Shown in pieces: positions 38,473-47,522 of a stretch of 64,000 bases of DNA. The DNA comes from Cytophagales bacterium (GTDB lineage Bacteria > Bacteroidota > Bacteroidia > Cytophagales > Microscillaceae): assembly GCA_013298075.1 (NCBI GenBank), contig JAAFJG010000020.1, forward strand, positions 1 to 64,000, given 5' to 3'. Each line of letters opens with the position of its first letter. The stretch's first letter is position 1. A program made the translations under genes and the position numbers. Under the pieces are notes generated by a model, which saw only the letters and a list, made by a program, of their open reading frames with translations, had not been told where the DNA came from and did not search any database.

Positions 38473-41400
38473 TTAAGAATTTATAATTTTACCAGCCTGT
38501 AAAATATGAATGGGCATAGGTTCTTCTAATTTCCAAATAATACTCATAGGTAGAGAAGATTCATGTTTCACATAATTTGCCTTACCTAAAAAATAAAAAG
38601 GAGATGCGTTACCTTTGCGTTTTTTATCAATTCTAACAAATAGTAAAATAGTATTACCTGTTTCTTGATGTGTAATATATCGTTTACCTGTATTAGAAGT
38701 TTCTGAGGTTTTGCTTTGTGACTGCCAATGAAATAATACATCACTAATAGCATAATCTTCATAAGAAGTAGTAGGCGAATAATGTTTGTCTGATTTATTC
38801 AAAGTAATAAACAAAACATCTGTCTTTATATTAGCAAGGTACAAAACTCCCTCACCTTGTGGTTTCCTCAAATTAAATTCAAGAAAGCCTAAACTTGATA
38901 AAATCTCATCACGATTATAGGCACAATGTAAATACAAAGTATGTATAGGTGAGATTACAATTGGTTTGTCTACAAAATTTATTTTCTCTTTTGCAAATAA
39001 TAAAATACTTTTTAGTTCATTAATAAACCATTGATTATCAAATAATTGAGTTAAACTATCTGAAAGAGAAACAAAACCTAATTCTTTACCTTTAACCCAA
39101 AAATCATAATGTAGCATCAATGCAAATGTTTTATTATCATTATTTTGTAAATCTATATTGTTATTACTTTCAATCCAAGATAGTATAAAATCAATATAAT
39201 TTCTCGAATTAATATGTAAAAAACGTTTTATACCTTTAGTTAATATTTCTTCGTTAGAAATCTCTATAGTTTCCAATATTCCTGCTTGTTGCAATAATTT
39301 ATGCCAACAAGATTTATCGTAAATATCATAAAGAGATAACTGATAGTGATGTAAAAAATTCAATAAATTTAACTCATTACCTGTATCTGTGAAAAAATTT
39401 TGTATGCGTTGTATAAGTTGATTTTTATTACTATTTAATGAAAATCTAACATTTTGTAAAATATGTTCTTTGGCTACTTTTTCCAGTATAATAGAACTAC
39501 CTGAAGGTAAATTAGGAAAATCATTTTCTATTTCTTTAGAAATAGATTGTGTATTTTTTGTTATTAGAGACTTAAATTTACTTTCAAAGTTATAATATTT
39601 ATGTGCTTGCCCTATAAAATCTAAAACTGTTAAATATTCTTTATTAGGACTTAATCTTAAACCTCTGCCTAATTGTTGCAAAAAGACAATTAAACTTTCT
39701 GTAGGTCGCAAAAATAAAATAGTATCAACTTCAGGAATATCAATTCCTTCATTAAAAATATCTACAGTAAAAATAAAATTTACTTCTCTATTGACTAACA
39801 TTTTTGGTGCATTTTGGCGTAATTCTTTTGGACTATTGCCAAACAAAGCCAAAGAAGATATACCTACTTGATTAAAGTGCTGCGCCATAAATGTCGCATG
39901 TTCAATACTTGCACAAAATGCCAAACCAATAACATCATAGACATTTTTTACATATTTTTCTAGCGCTTGCACAATCAAATTTGCCCTACTTTGATTATTT
40001 AATTTTTCAGATAGTTCTGTAATATCATAATAACCTTTTTTCCAAGCCATTGCAGAATAATCTACTACATCAGAAATCCCGAAATATTGAAACGGTGTTA
40101 ATAATTTACGATTTAAAGCATCGTACAAGCGTATTTCTGCTGAAGTATGATTATCAAAAAATACTTCTACACTTTTTCCATCTGTACGTTCAGGTGTGGC
40201 AGTTAAGCCTAATAAAATGGTTGGTTTGTAGTATGATAAAAGCGTTTGATATGAATTAGAAGCAGCATGATGAAATTCATCTATGATAATAAAATCATAA
40301 AAATTTGTTGTTGTTAGATTACAAAAGTCCTTAGAATTAAAAGATTGAATAGATATAAATAAATGGTCTATTTGATTTGGTTTAAAATTCCCAACAAGCA
40401 AAGAGCCAAAATTTTGTTCTTTTAAAACAGCACGAAAACAAGCTAAACTTTGTTTTAATATTTCCTCTCTATGTGCTACAAATAAAAGTCTGTTTTTCAT
40501 TTTTTGATTTTTTGCTACAAAATTTTTATAGTCAAATGCTGAAATAACCGTTTTACCTGTTCCTGTGGCAGCTACTATCAAATTTTTATATCTTTTATGT
40601 ATTTGCCTTTCTGCTTCTAATTTATCTAAAATTTCTTGTTGATACGAAAAAGGTTGCAAATCAAAGAAAAATGTAAAATTATTTATTAATTTTTCATCTG
40701 GACTTAAAGCAATTTGTAAACGTTCTTTTTCTTGGTGTTCAAACTTTACAAATTCTTTATCATTCCAATAAGCCTCAAAAGTTCCTTCAAACTTTTGTAT
40801 AATATGATTATTATCTTTTGCTGTAACTTTTAAATTCCATTCTAAGCCATCGGTTAAGGCAGGATTAGATAAATTTGAAGAGCCTATATAAGCTGTAGTA
40901 AAACCTGTATCTCTATGAAATAAATAAGCTTTAGCGTGTAAACGAGTTCTATTTGTGTCATAAGAAACTTTTATTTCAGTATTAGGCAAGTTTGATAAAA
41001 ACTCGACCGCTTTATAATCAGTTGCTTTCATATAAGAAGTTGTAATAATTCTTAGACGAGCATTAGGGCGACTTGTAAACTCTTTTAATTCATTTTCTAT
41101 AATTCTAATTCCTGACCACTTTACAAAAGATATAAGCATATCTATTTTATCAGAAGTCAAAATTTCTTTTCTTATTTCACTTGCCAACGAAGGCTCTTTT
41201 AGAGAACCAGTAAATAATGAATTTTGGGAAAGAGAAGTGAGAGGTCTTATTATTTTATTTTGGAGATGCAAATTTGTGTCTAAAGAATTTTGAATAGATA
41301 AAAGCAATTCATTTTCAACCTGTATCTTATAAAGTTCTAAACTATGTTCTTGCGTTTTATTTGCTAAAAAATCTAAAATACTGTTAGTTAAATCAACTTG

Positions 41401-41589
41401 TTTTACTAAATTATTTCTTTCTCTCAAAAGAATTTTCTCAAAAATATTTTTTAGGTGTTTAGCTAATATTATATGACTCTCTTCCTCATCTATTTTTTCT
41501 TTTTCGAATGATAGATGAGAATTTTCAGGTTTATTAAGTTCCTGATTTAATAAAATACTGATAATTTCCTCGTAAAGCCCTGTTTTCAT
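38473..41589 (-). CDS. PLD nuclease-SF2 helicase-DUF3427 defence protein (1038 aa)
   Basis: The N-terminal phospholipase-D-like domain has a clear HxK site in RLHAKAYLF near residue 215 and GSSNLS after it. Superfamily 2 helicase motifs follow: Walker A AATGTGKT near 341, DEFHH near 435, TATPERTDG near 465 and motif VI QLGRGLRL near 641. The C-terminal ~150 residues (ISDVLFHWQSQS, GKRYITHQE, PMSIIWKLEEPMPI) match DUF3427. This fusion is known as a restriction or anti-phage helicase-nuclease that acts on foreign DNA. All motifs look intact. It starts one nucleotide after the preceding gene's stop, indicating coupling. Confidence 0.85.
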   Translation of the reverse strand: MKTGLYEEIISILLNQELNKPENSHLSFEKEKIDEEESHIILAKHLKNIFEKILLRERNNLVKQVDLTNSILDFLANKTQEHSLELYKIQVENELLLSIQNSLDTNLHLQNKIIRPLTSLSQNSLFTGSLKEPSLASEIRKEILTSDKIDMLISFVKWSGIRIIENELKEFTSRPNARLRIITTSYMKATDYKAVEFLSNLPNTEIKVSYDTNRTRLHAKAYLFHRDTGFTTAYIGSSNLSNPALTDGLEWNLKVTAKDNNHIIQKFEGTFEAYWNDKEFVKFEHQEKERLQIALSPDEKLINNFTFFFDLQPFSYQQEILDKLEAERQIHKRYKNLIVAATGTGKTVISAFDYKNFVAKNQKMKNRLLFVAHREEILKQSLACFRAVLKEQNFGSLLVGNFKPNQIDHLFISIQSFNSKDFCNLTTTNFYDFIIIDEFHHAASNSYQTLLSYYKPTILLGLTATPERTDGKSVEVFFDNHTSAEIRLYDALNRKLLTPFQYFGISDVVDYSAMAWKKGYYDITELSEKLNNQSRANLIVQALEKYVKNVYDVIGLAFCASIEHATFMAQHFNQVGISSLALFGNSPKELRQNAPKMLVNREVNFIFTVDIFNEGIDIPEVDTILFLRPTESLIVFLQQLGRGLRLSPNKEYLTVLDFIGQAHKYYNFESKFKSLITKNTQSISKEIENDFPNLPSGSSIILEKVAKEHILQNVRFSLNSNKNQLIQRIQNFFTDTGNELNLLNFLHHYQLSLYDIYDKSCWHKLLQQAGILETIEISNEEILTKGIKRFLHINSRNYIDFILSWIESNNNIDLQNNDNKTFALMLHYDFWVKGKELGFVSLSDSLTQLFDNQWFINELKSILLFAKEKINFVDKPIVISPIHTLYLHCAYNRDEILSSLGFLEFNLRKPQGEGVLYLANIKTDVLFITLNKSDKHYSPTTSYEDYAISDVLFHWQSQSKTSETSNTGKRYITHQETGNTILLFVRIDKKRKGNASPFYFLGKANYVKHESSLPMSIIWKLEEPMPIHILQAGKIINS

Positions 41590-41934
41590 TTAGGCACTTT
41601 GACTTTTTAATAATTCTAACGAATTTTCACACTCCTGTAACCGATTTGAATACCAATCTCTTGAAAAATATACTACTGGTTTTATAGTACCTTCTGAATT
41701 GGTAAAATTTGCTTCAAGTATTTTATCAACGCCTTCCTGTGTAAACTGAACTGGGCAAATTAGATTTTCAAGTATTATATTATTATTCTCATTAACACTA
41801 ACAGTTAAAAATCCTACTTCGATAATGAAATTACATTTTTCTAACATAGTGTGAGAAAGTTGTTGTTGATATACTGATATTTTATGTTCTAAAAAAACAA
41901 TACTATCTGAATAAAAATTTTTAGATGATTCCAT
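41590..41934 (-). CDS. Unknown 114-aa first gene of the defence operon
   Basis: No family was recognised. The protein begins with a helical, charged segment. A beta-rich middle follows (FIIEVGFLTVSVNENNNIIL), and it ends with an aromatic stretch (VYFSRDWYSN) and a helix (NRLQECENSLELLKSQ). There is no signal peptide or membrane segment, so it is cytosolic. It is directly abutted by the helicase gene (stop to ATG with no gap), and a -7 box lies about 75 nt upstream. It may be a regulator or partner of the helicase; this is only inferred from position. Confidence 0.6.
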   Translation of the reverse strand: MESSKNFYSDSIVFLEHKISVYQQQLSHTMLEKCNFIIEVGFLTVSVNENNNIILENLICPVQFTQEGVDKILEANFTNSEGTIKPVVYFSRDWYSNRLQECENSLELLKSQSA

Positions 41935-42007
41935 ATTTTTATATAAAAGTTAATGACACAAAAACAATAAATAAAATACATAATTTTATCTATTTTAAAA
42001 ATATAAG

Positions 42008-42015
42008 CAAAAGTA
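42008..42015 (-). promoter_or_regulatory. -7 promoter box TACTTTTG for the defence operon
   Basis: Minus-strand TACTTTTGC lies 74 nt upstream of the first ATG (41934) and is the only TAnnTTTG match in that gap. The surrounding 41935-42285 region is over 80% AT and has no gene. Confidence 0.45.
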
Positions 42016-42244
42016 GAATAAAAAAAAATATTTTCCAAATTTTTAAATATTTTTTTACATATTATTTTACATATTATTTTTTACAAAGTAATACTTATAT
42101 TTTTAATAACAATAATAATCTACTTAATTTTTAGATGAATTTTGATTTTGAAACCTATAAAAAAATCAAAAACCAATTCCATAGAAAAAAACTTTGTTTT
42201 TCATATTTTATTTCTTTCTATCATTTATTTTCAATTATTTATTT

Positions 42245-42252
42245 TATCTTTG
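42245..42252 (+). promoter_or_regulatory. -7 promoter box TATCTTTG for the GH10-like gene
   Basis: TATCTTTGC lies 34 nt before an ATG at 42286 and 82 nt before the preferred ATG at 42334. Confidence 0.5.
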
Positions 42253-42333
42253 CATTTCTAAAAAATAAAATCAAATCTCAAAAAGATGCTTTTGCAAGAT
42301 ATTATAGACTATAAAAAAATATTTTCTTTTTGT

Positions 42334-43932
42334 ATGAAAAGAAAAAAAATGAACTTTCATAAAATACCTTTCTTATATTATATCATTTTTATTTTTTTAT
42401 TTTTTCCACAATGTATTTCTCAATCACAAGAAAAAGATGAGATACAAATTTCCCCATCGCCCAAAAGAGAAATGAGAGCAATTTGGATTGTTACTTTGGA
42501 TAATAAAGATTTTCCTTCCAAACCAAATCTTTCGGTAACAGAACAAAAAGCAGAAATTAGAAATATTTTAGATTTTCATCAACGCAAAGGAATTAACGCT
42601 ATTTTTTTTCAGGTCAGACCATCAGCAGACGCATTTTATAAAAGTAAATACGAATTGTGGTCAGAATGGCTGTGTGGAAAACAAGGAAAAGCACCCGAAA
42701 CCGAATTTGACCCATTGGGATATATTATCGAAGAATCACACAAAAGAAATATGGAATTACACGCTTGGTTTAATCCTTATCGTGCCATTTATAGACAAAA
42801 AAAATCGAGTATTGCCTATAATCATATCACCAAAACGCAACCTGCGTGGTTTGTGGAATATAATAAACAAATTCATTTTAACCCAGGTTTGCCCGAAGTT
42901 CGAAAATATTTAGTCAATATTATTGTTGATGTAGTCAAAAGATATGATGTGGACGGTATTCATTTTGACGATTATTTTTATCCTTATAAAATCAATAACA
43001 AAGAATTTCCCGATGAAATTACGTATCAAAATCACAAAAAAAACTTTACAAACGTAGGCGATTGGCGTAGAAATAATGTAGATATATTGATAAAAACAAT
43101 CCACGATAGTTTGCAAGTCCTAAAACCTTACGTAAAATTGGGCATTAGTCCGTTTGGCGTTTGGCGAAATAAAACAGAAGACAGCAAAGGCTCAAATACG
43201 CAAGTGGGGCAAACTTGTTATGATATTTTGGGAGCAGATGTTCGAAAATGGCTCGAAAAAGGTTGGATTGATTACGTTGCTCCGCAATTATATTGGCATA
43301 TTGGGCATCAAAAGGCAGATTATAGAGAATTAGTGAATTGGTGGGCAAAAAATTCTTTCAATAAACACGTTTATATCGGACACGCTTTTTATAAAGTAAG
43401 AGGAGAAGAAGGCGACCAATGGCAAGATAAAAATGAAATTGGGCGACAAATTAATATCAACCGAACTATTCCCGAAATTCAAGGAAGTGCTTATTTTCGA
43501 GCAAAATCTCTGATGGATAATTATTTATATATGACCGATACTATTCACAAAAAATATTATTATCGCCCCGCACTCATTCCTACAATGCCTTGGAAAGATA
43601 ATACGCCACCTGAACCACCTCAAAATATCAAAAAAATAAATACGCCAAAAAGAATTATTTTGCAGTGGGAATCTGCCCATACGACTTTGCCACAAGAAAA
43701 AACGCATTATTATATTGTCTATCGTTTTGAAGAAATAGAAAATAAAGACGAAAAAAATGAGGATAAAAAACCACCAATATTTGATTTTGAGGATTCGAAA
43801 AATATCGTTTCAATTCAAAAAGAAACTATTTTTTATGAAAAAATAACGCCCAAAAAATACAAATATTTTATTACTGCCGTTGATAGATTGCATAATGAAA
43901 CTAAACCTATCGAAGTATTAGAAGAAAAATAA
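42334..43932 (+). CDS. Secreted glycoside hydrolase-like protein, GHL10/DUF187 family (532 aa)
   Basis: A hydrophobic signal (residues ~10-30) leads into EMRAIWIVTLDNKDFPS. NAIFFQVRPSADAFYKS and HAWFNPYRAIY follow, the standard opening of the GHL10 (YngK-like) TIM-barrel family. RYDVDGIHFDDYFYPY carries the acidic pair expected at the active site. LGISPFGVWRNK and DYVAPQLYWHIGH lie in the second half. The last ~120 residues form a fibronectin-like domain. Substrate is probably an envelope polysaccharide or peptidoglycan-related glycan, inferred only. An ATG at 42286 is in frame, but 42334 gives a normal signal peptide; 42349 is also possible. Confidence 0.82.
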   Translation: MKRKKMNFHKIPFLYYIIFIFLFFPQCISQSQEKDEIQISPSPKREMRAIWIVTLDNKDFPSKPNLSVTEQKAEIRNILDFHQRKGINAIFFQVRPSADAFYKSKYELWSEWLCGKQGKAPETEFDPLGYIIEESHKRNMELHAWFNPYRAIYRQKKSSIAYNHITKTQPAWFVEYNKQIHFNPGLPEVRKYLVNIIVDVVKRYDVDGIHFDDYFYPYKINNKEFPDEITYQNHKKNFTNVGDWRRNNVDILIKTIHDSLQVLKPYVKLGISPFGVWRNKTEDSKGSNTQVGQTCYDILGADVRKWLEKGWIDYVAPQLYWHIGHQKADYRELVNWWAKNSFNKHVYIGHAFYKVRGEEGDQWQDKNEIGRQININRTIPEIQGSAYFRAKSLMDNYLYMTDTIHKKYYYRPALIPTMPWKDNTPPEPPQNIKKINTPKRIILQWESAHTTLPQEKTHYYIVYRFEEIENKDEKNEDKKPPIFDFEDSKNIVSIQKETIFYEKITPKKYKYFITAVDRLHNETKPIEVLEEK

Positions 43933-44072
43933 ATATAGTTGATGTCCAAAAATCAAAGTTATAATCCTTGAAAATAAAGATAATCAATCTTAAAAATCTT
44001 GTAAATCGTGGCAAAAGTTGGTTATTTTTGTGATTTTTTAGCTAATATTTTGAATTTAAAGAATTTTTGCGT

Positions 44073-44080
44073 TATTTTTG
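44073..44080 (+). promoter_or_regulatory. -7 promoter box TATTTTTG for the M23 peptidase gene
   Basis: TATTTTTGC lies 61 nt upstream of the ATG at 44142. Confidence 0.45.
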
Positions 44081-44141
44081 CAATAATATTTTATAACCAA
44101 ACCATTTGTAATAATTTTAAGTCGTAAAAACGCAAAAAAAT

Positions 44142-45200
44142 ATGTATAAAAATATTGCAGGATTATTCATCAGTTATGTTTGTATAATCACGATTACTTT
44201 CGCACAAGTCGGAATAGAAACTAAAAAAATTGAAAGTGGTACGGTGATTAAAGTACCCAATAAAAATAATGATTCTGTCATCAAATCAAAAAATCCTCAA
44301 AATGACATTATCAAAAAAGAAAAACAACAAACGCCTTCCGAAGTAGAATCAAAGGAAAGTGCAGCCGAAACAGGCGAATTTAATTTATATAGAACGCCTT
44401 CGGTGGTCGGTCGAGATTCGCTCAAAAAAGGATTAAATAATACGCAATTAGTTAAAATTTCTGAAGAAATTAAAATTGATTGCGTTTGGGTAAAAGTAAG
44501 AGATTATTATACCATTTGGGATTCGAGAAATGTAAATCCTTATCAGTGGAATGTGGATAAATTAAGAGATACAACACATATTACTTTATATCAACCAGAA
44601 AAGGGAGAATTGTGGGCTTCCCCTCTCGAAACTACTTTGACAACTTCTTGTTTTGGACATCGTTGGGGTTCTTTTCATTCAGGAATAGACTTAAATCTTA
44701 AAACAGGTGATCCAGTTTATTCTCTTTTTGATGGCATTGTCAGAATTTCTACTTTCTTAGCAGGCTACGGAAATGCAGTAGTTGTAAGACATAAAAATGG
44801 CTTAGAGACGTTGTATGGGCATTTAAGTAAATGTAAAGTAGAAGTTGGACAAGAAATAAAATCAGGACAAATTATTGGATTAGGTGGAAGTACGGGCTGG
44901 AGTACAGGACCGCATTTGCATCTCGAAGTAAGGTATGCAGGGTATGCGTTCAATCCTGCGTTGTTGTATGATTTTAATAAAGAAGACCAATTATTGTTTC
45001 AAGAATTTGATTTGATGCCACATCATTTTGCGCATATTTTAGGACAAGTGAGACAAAAAATCACGCACACAGTAATAGCAGGCGAAACTTTGCAAAGTAT
45101 TTCTGTAAAATATAATGTAGCAATTCATAATATTGCTCGGAAAAATCAATTAACTATTTTCTCTGTGGTGAAAGAAGGACAAAAATTAATTATTTTTTAA
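44142..45200 (+). CDS. M23 (LytM-type) peptidase with C-terminal LysM domain (352 aa)
   Basis: A signal peptide ends near residue 22 (ITFAQ). A low-complexity Lys/Asn/Ser linker leads to the peptidase domain at ~160-275. Zinc ligands are present: His179 and Asp183 in HSGID and His260 in PHLHLE, with catalytic His258. The phrase DGIVRISTFLAGYGNAVVV and YGHLSK are standard for the family. A LysM module closes the protein (HTVIAGETLQSISVKYNVAI, ~308-352). It likely cuts peptidoglycan cross-links in the periplasm, or acts as an activator of amidases. Confidence 0.9.
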   Translation: MYKNIAGLFISYVCIITITFAQVGIETKKIESGTVIKVPNKNNDSVIKSKNPQNDIIKKEKQQTPSEVESKESAAETGEFNLYRTPSVVGRDSLKKGLNNTQLVKISEEIKIDCVWVKVRDYYTIWDSRNVNPYQWNVDKLRDTTHITLYQPEKGELWASPLETTLTTSCFGHRWGSFHSGIDLNLKTGDPVYSLFDGIVRISTFLAGYGNAVVVRHKNGLETLYGHLSKCKVEVGQEIKSGQIIGLGGSTGWSTGPHLHLEVRYAGYAFNPALLYDFNKEDQLLFQEFDLMPHHFAHILGQVRQKITHTVIAGETLQSISVKYNVAIHNIARKNQLTIFSVVKEGQKLIIF

Positions 45201-45302
45201 AATAAATCTATTTTTTTGCACCTATTTTAGTTTTTTTTCGTTAAATATAAAAATAAAGTGTTATAATAAGTAAAAATATTCATTCTCATACAAAAAAATA
45301 TT

Positions 45303-45458
45303 ATGAAAAAATTAGTTGTGTTGGCTTTTGTAGCCATTATTGGTTTGTCTTCTTGTGGTCGCCGTTATACTTGCCCTACTTACTTAAAAAATGATGACGC
45401 AAATAAAAATATGCGTGTTAAAGTAATAGAAAATAATTCTAACAGACAAAAAATGTAA
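45303..45458 (+). CDS. Small lipoprotein (51 aa)
   Basis: The 51-codon gene starts MKKLVVLAFVAIIGLSSCGR, a complete lipoprotein signal with lipobox LSSC and Cys at residue 18. A mature peptide of about 34 residues with a second Cys, many Asn and basic residues follows. It lies 102 nt after the M23 gene on the same strand and ahead of a strong terminator. Similar tiny lipoproteins are frequent in Bacteroidota; function is unknown. Confidence 0.7.
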   Translation: MKKLVVLAFVAIIGLSSCGRRYTCPTYLKNDDANKNMRVKVIENNSNRQKM

Positions 45459-45500
45459 TTAATTTTACATCCTTGGCAATCGTATTTGATATTAAAAAAA

Positions 45501-45540
45501 AACATTTGTATTTTAGAAAAATTACGAATGTTTTTTTATT
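45501..45540. terminator. Bidirectional terminator between convergent genes
   Basis: AACATTTGTA pairs with TACGAATGTT (one G-T pair), flanked by A-runs and T-runs. It separates the small lipoprotein gene from the convergent glycosyltransferase gene, which ends just inside the T-run. Confidence 0.65.
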
Positions 45541-46636
45541 TTTTTATCATTTTCCATTCAATTTCTAATTTTTTTTCATCAAAATTAACTTCATAATCTT
45601 TGATATTTTTTTCTTGTGTCAATATAAAATAAAAAATAAAATCTTTTGCTTCTTTAAAATTCATATTTTTTTTTTCGTATTTTTCTAAGGGAATAATTCG
45701 ATAACTGATTTTAAGTTTTTGTAAAAATTGATTAAAAAAATGCAAAATTTTTCCTAATTTTTTTCCTTTTTTTATTTCAATATTATCAAAATTTTGTTTC
45801 AAATAAAATATTTCTGCTGTTTTTAATTGTTGCCAATGATAATGAATGGCGTTTATTTGATACGATAATGGATATTCGAGGCGAATATTATCAAAAGAAT
45901 GATTTGAAAAATGAGTTTTATCATTTAAAAAATTGGGTCTTTTTTCTCTGTTTAGATTTTGTTTTTCGTGTTCTTGAATAATTTGTAGCCAATTTTCAGG
46001 CAAATCTAAATTTTCTAATGGGTGCCAAATATGATAAATCGGTGCATTTTCAAAGTCAATTATTTCAATAGGAATATTTTTTTTTTGAATTGCTTTATGA
46101 AATTCATTGTCTTCTCTGCCCCAAATTCGAAAAAAAGTATCATATCCACCAATTTCTTTGAAAAGCGAAGTATTTCCCGCATAAATACTTGGAGTTATTT
46201 CACTTTTTATGATTTTATATTGATAATTTTTATGATTTTTTAAAAATAATTCATTGTCTTTATCACTAAGCAAACGCCTAAATATACACAAATAAAAAAT
46301 ATTTTCCTTAAAATTTTGCTTTAATAACTTAAAAAAATCTTTCTCAAAATATAAATCTGCGTCTGTTATTATTACATTTTCGGTGGCAATCAAAGGCAAA
46401 CTTGTATTCAAAACAATAGATTTATTCCAAAATTTTTGTTTTACATTCGGAATTTCTATATAAGTAATAAAATGATATTGCTTGGCAAAATTTTTATATT
46501 GCGAAGTATAATTTTCATCACTGCCATAATCAACCAACATCAAAATAAAATCTTTTTCAGTTTGATGAATAAAAGATTGCACTAAATAATCAATATTTCG
46601 ATTGCGTAAAGGACACAAAAAAGTAATAAAAGCCAT
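45536..46636 (-). CDS. Family 2 glycosyltransferase (366 aa)
   Basis: The N-terminal GT-A fold shows FLCPLRNRNIDYLVQSF, the donor-site NVIITDADLYF (DAD as the metal-binding DxD) and YAGNTSLFKEIGGYDTFFRIWGREDNEFH, the GxGGYDxxF...WGxEDxE motif. That last motif also occurs in GT7/GT27-type galactosyltransferases. The C-terminal ~120 residues are helical and lysine-rich. It probably builds surface polysaccharide or modifies glycoproteins in the cytosol. It stands alone here; acceptor and donor are unknown. Confidence 0.82.
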   Translation of the reverse strand: MAFITFLCPLRNRNIDYLVQSFIHQTEKDFILMLVDYGSDENYTSQYKNFAKQYHFITYIEIPNVKQKFWNKSIVLNTSLPLIATENVIITDADLYFEKDFFKLLKQNFKENIFYLCIFRRLLSDKDNELFLKNHKNYQYKIIKSEITPSIYAGNTSLFKEIGGYDTFFRIWGREDNEFHKAIQKKNIPIEIIDFENAPIYHIWHPLENLDLPENWLQIIQEHEKQNLNREKRPNFLNDKTHFSNHSFDNIRLEYPLSYQINAIHYHWQQLKTAEIFYLKQNFDNIEIKKGKKLGKILHFFNQFLQKLKISYRIIPLEKYEKKNMNFKEAKDFIFYFILTQEKNIKDYEVNFDEKKLEIEWKMIKK

Positions 46637-46656
46637 ATTATTTCAAAAATATTTTG

Positions 46657-46664
46657 CAAATATA
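46657..46664 (-). promoter_or_regulatory. -7 promoter box TATATTTG for the GT2 gene
   Basis: Minus-strand TATATTTGC lies 20 nt upstream of the ATG at 46636. Confidence 0.5.
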
Positions 46665-46730
46665 GACTATAATCATAAACTAAACAAGGTATTTTTTCGT
46701 TTTTAGTTTTAGATATACATCAAAAATTTA

Positions 46731-46738
46731 TATATTTG
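46731..46738 (+). promoter_or_regulatory. -7 promoter box TATATTTG for the RIC-like gene
   Basis: TATATTTGC lies 18 nt before the ATG at 46757. A TTG at 46736 inside the box cannot be the start codon. Confidence 0.5.
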
Positions 46739-46756
46739 CAAAAAATAATCTATAAA

Positions 46757-47491
46757 ATGAAAAAAATAAAAGATTTAGTAGGCGAAAATTTTATTTGGGC
46801 AAATGTTTTGCATCATATAGGATATAAATTTTATGATTATTTAGAAGTTGATATTGAGCAGATTTGTCGAGAAATAAATATTGATTTTTCTCATTTATCT
46901 AAAAAATTAAACGAAATTTCGGAAAGGCTTACGCCACCTAAAAAAATTTCGGAATATAGTTTAGATGTTTTGGTAGAATATTTGAGGTCTTCTCATCATT
47001 GGTTTATTAAATTTCAGTTGCCTTATATTTCTAATTTGATTGATGCTTTGAGCGTGCAAAATGATGAAAATATAACGTTGATTCACGATTTACAAATGCT
47101 TTTTCCTTTGTTGAGAGAAGATTTTATTCATCATATTCACGAGGAAGAAGACACGCTTTTTCGATATATTTTGTTATTGAATGAGGCTCAAAAAAATCCT
47201 TCAAAATTACCTAAAATTTATAAAAAAATAGAGAAAAAATCAATTCAATTTTTTGCTCTCGAACACAATACGCATGACGATGAAATGAAAGGAATTAGAG
47301 AATTGACCAATAATTATCAAGTTTCAAATCAAATTTCTATTTTAATGAAAGTAATCGTATTAGAATTGCAAGAATTAGAAAAAGATTTAAAATCTCACGC
47401 AAAAATTGAAGACGAAATTTTATTTATAAAGGCTTTACAAGTCGAAAAAAAATTAAAATTGCAAGCAGCAGAACTGATAAAATGGAATTAA
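46757..47491 (+). CDS. Hemerythrin-like RIC/ScdA-type protein (244 aa)
   Basis: The C-terminal hemerythrin HHE domain has its iron-ligand pattern: SSHHWFIKF, DFIHHIHEEEDTLF, EHNTHDDEM and SHAKIEDEILF. An N-terminal ~65-residue domain corresponds to the DUF542 part of RIC (repair of iron centres; YtfE/ScdA) proteins. The Cys pair usual in DUF542 is absent. The protein is likely to handle iron-sulfur cluster repair after nitrosative or oxidative stress, but loss of the Cys site makes that role uncertain. The ATG at 46757 is chosen because the upstream TTG is part of the promoter. A TPR gene follows after 31 nt. Confidence 0.75.
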   Translation: MKKIKDLVGENFIWANVLHHIGYKFYDYLEVDIEQICREINIDFSHLSKKLNEISERLTPPKKISEYSLDVLVEYLRSSHHWFIKFQLPYISNLIDALSVQNDENITLIHDLQMLFPLLREDFIHHIHEEEDTLFRYILLLNEAQKNPSKLPKIYKKIEKKSIQFFALEHNTHDDEMKGIRELTNNYQVSNQISILMKVIVLELQELEKDLKSHAKIEDEILFIKALQVEKKLKLQAAELIKWN

Positions 47492-47522
47492 ATATTTATC
47501 CAAAAAATTAAAAAATAATCCA

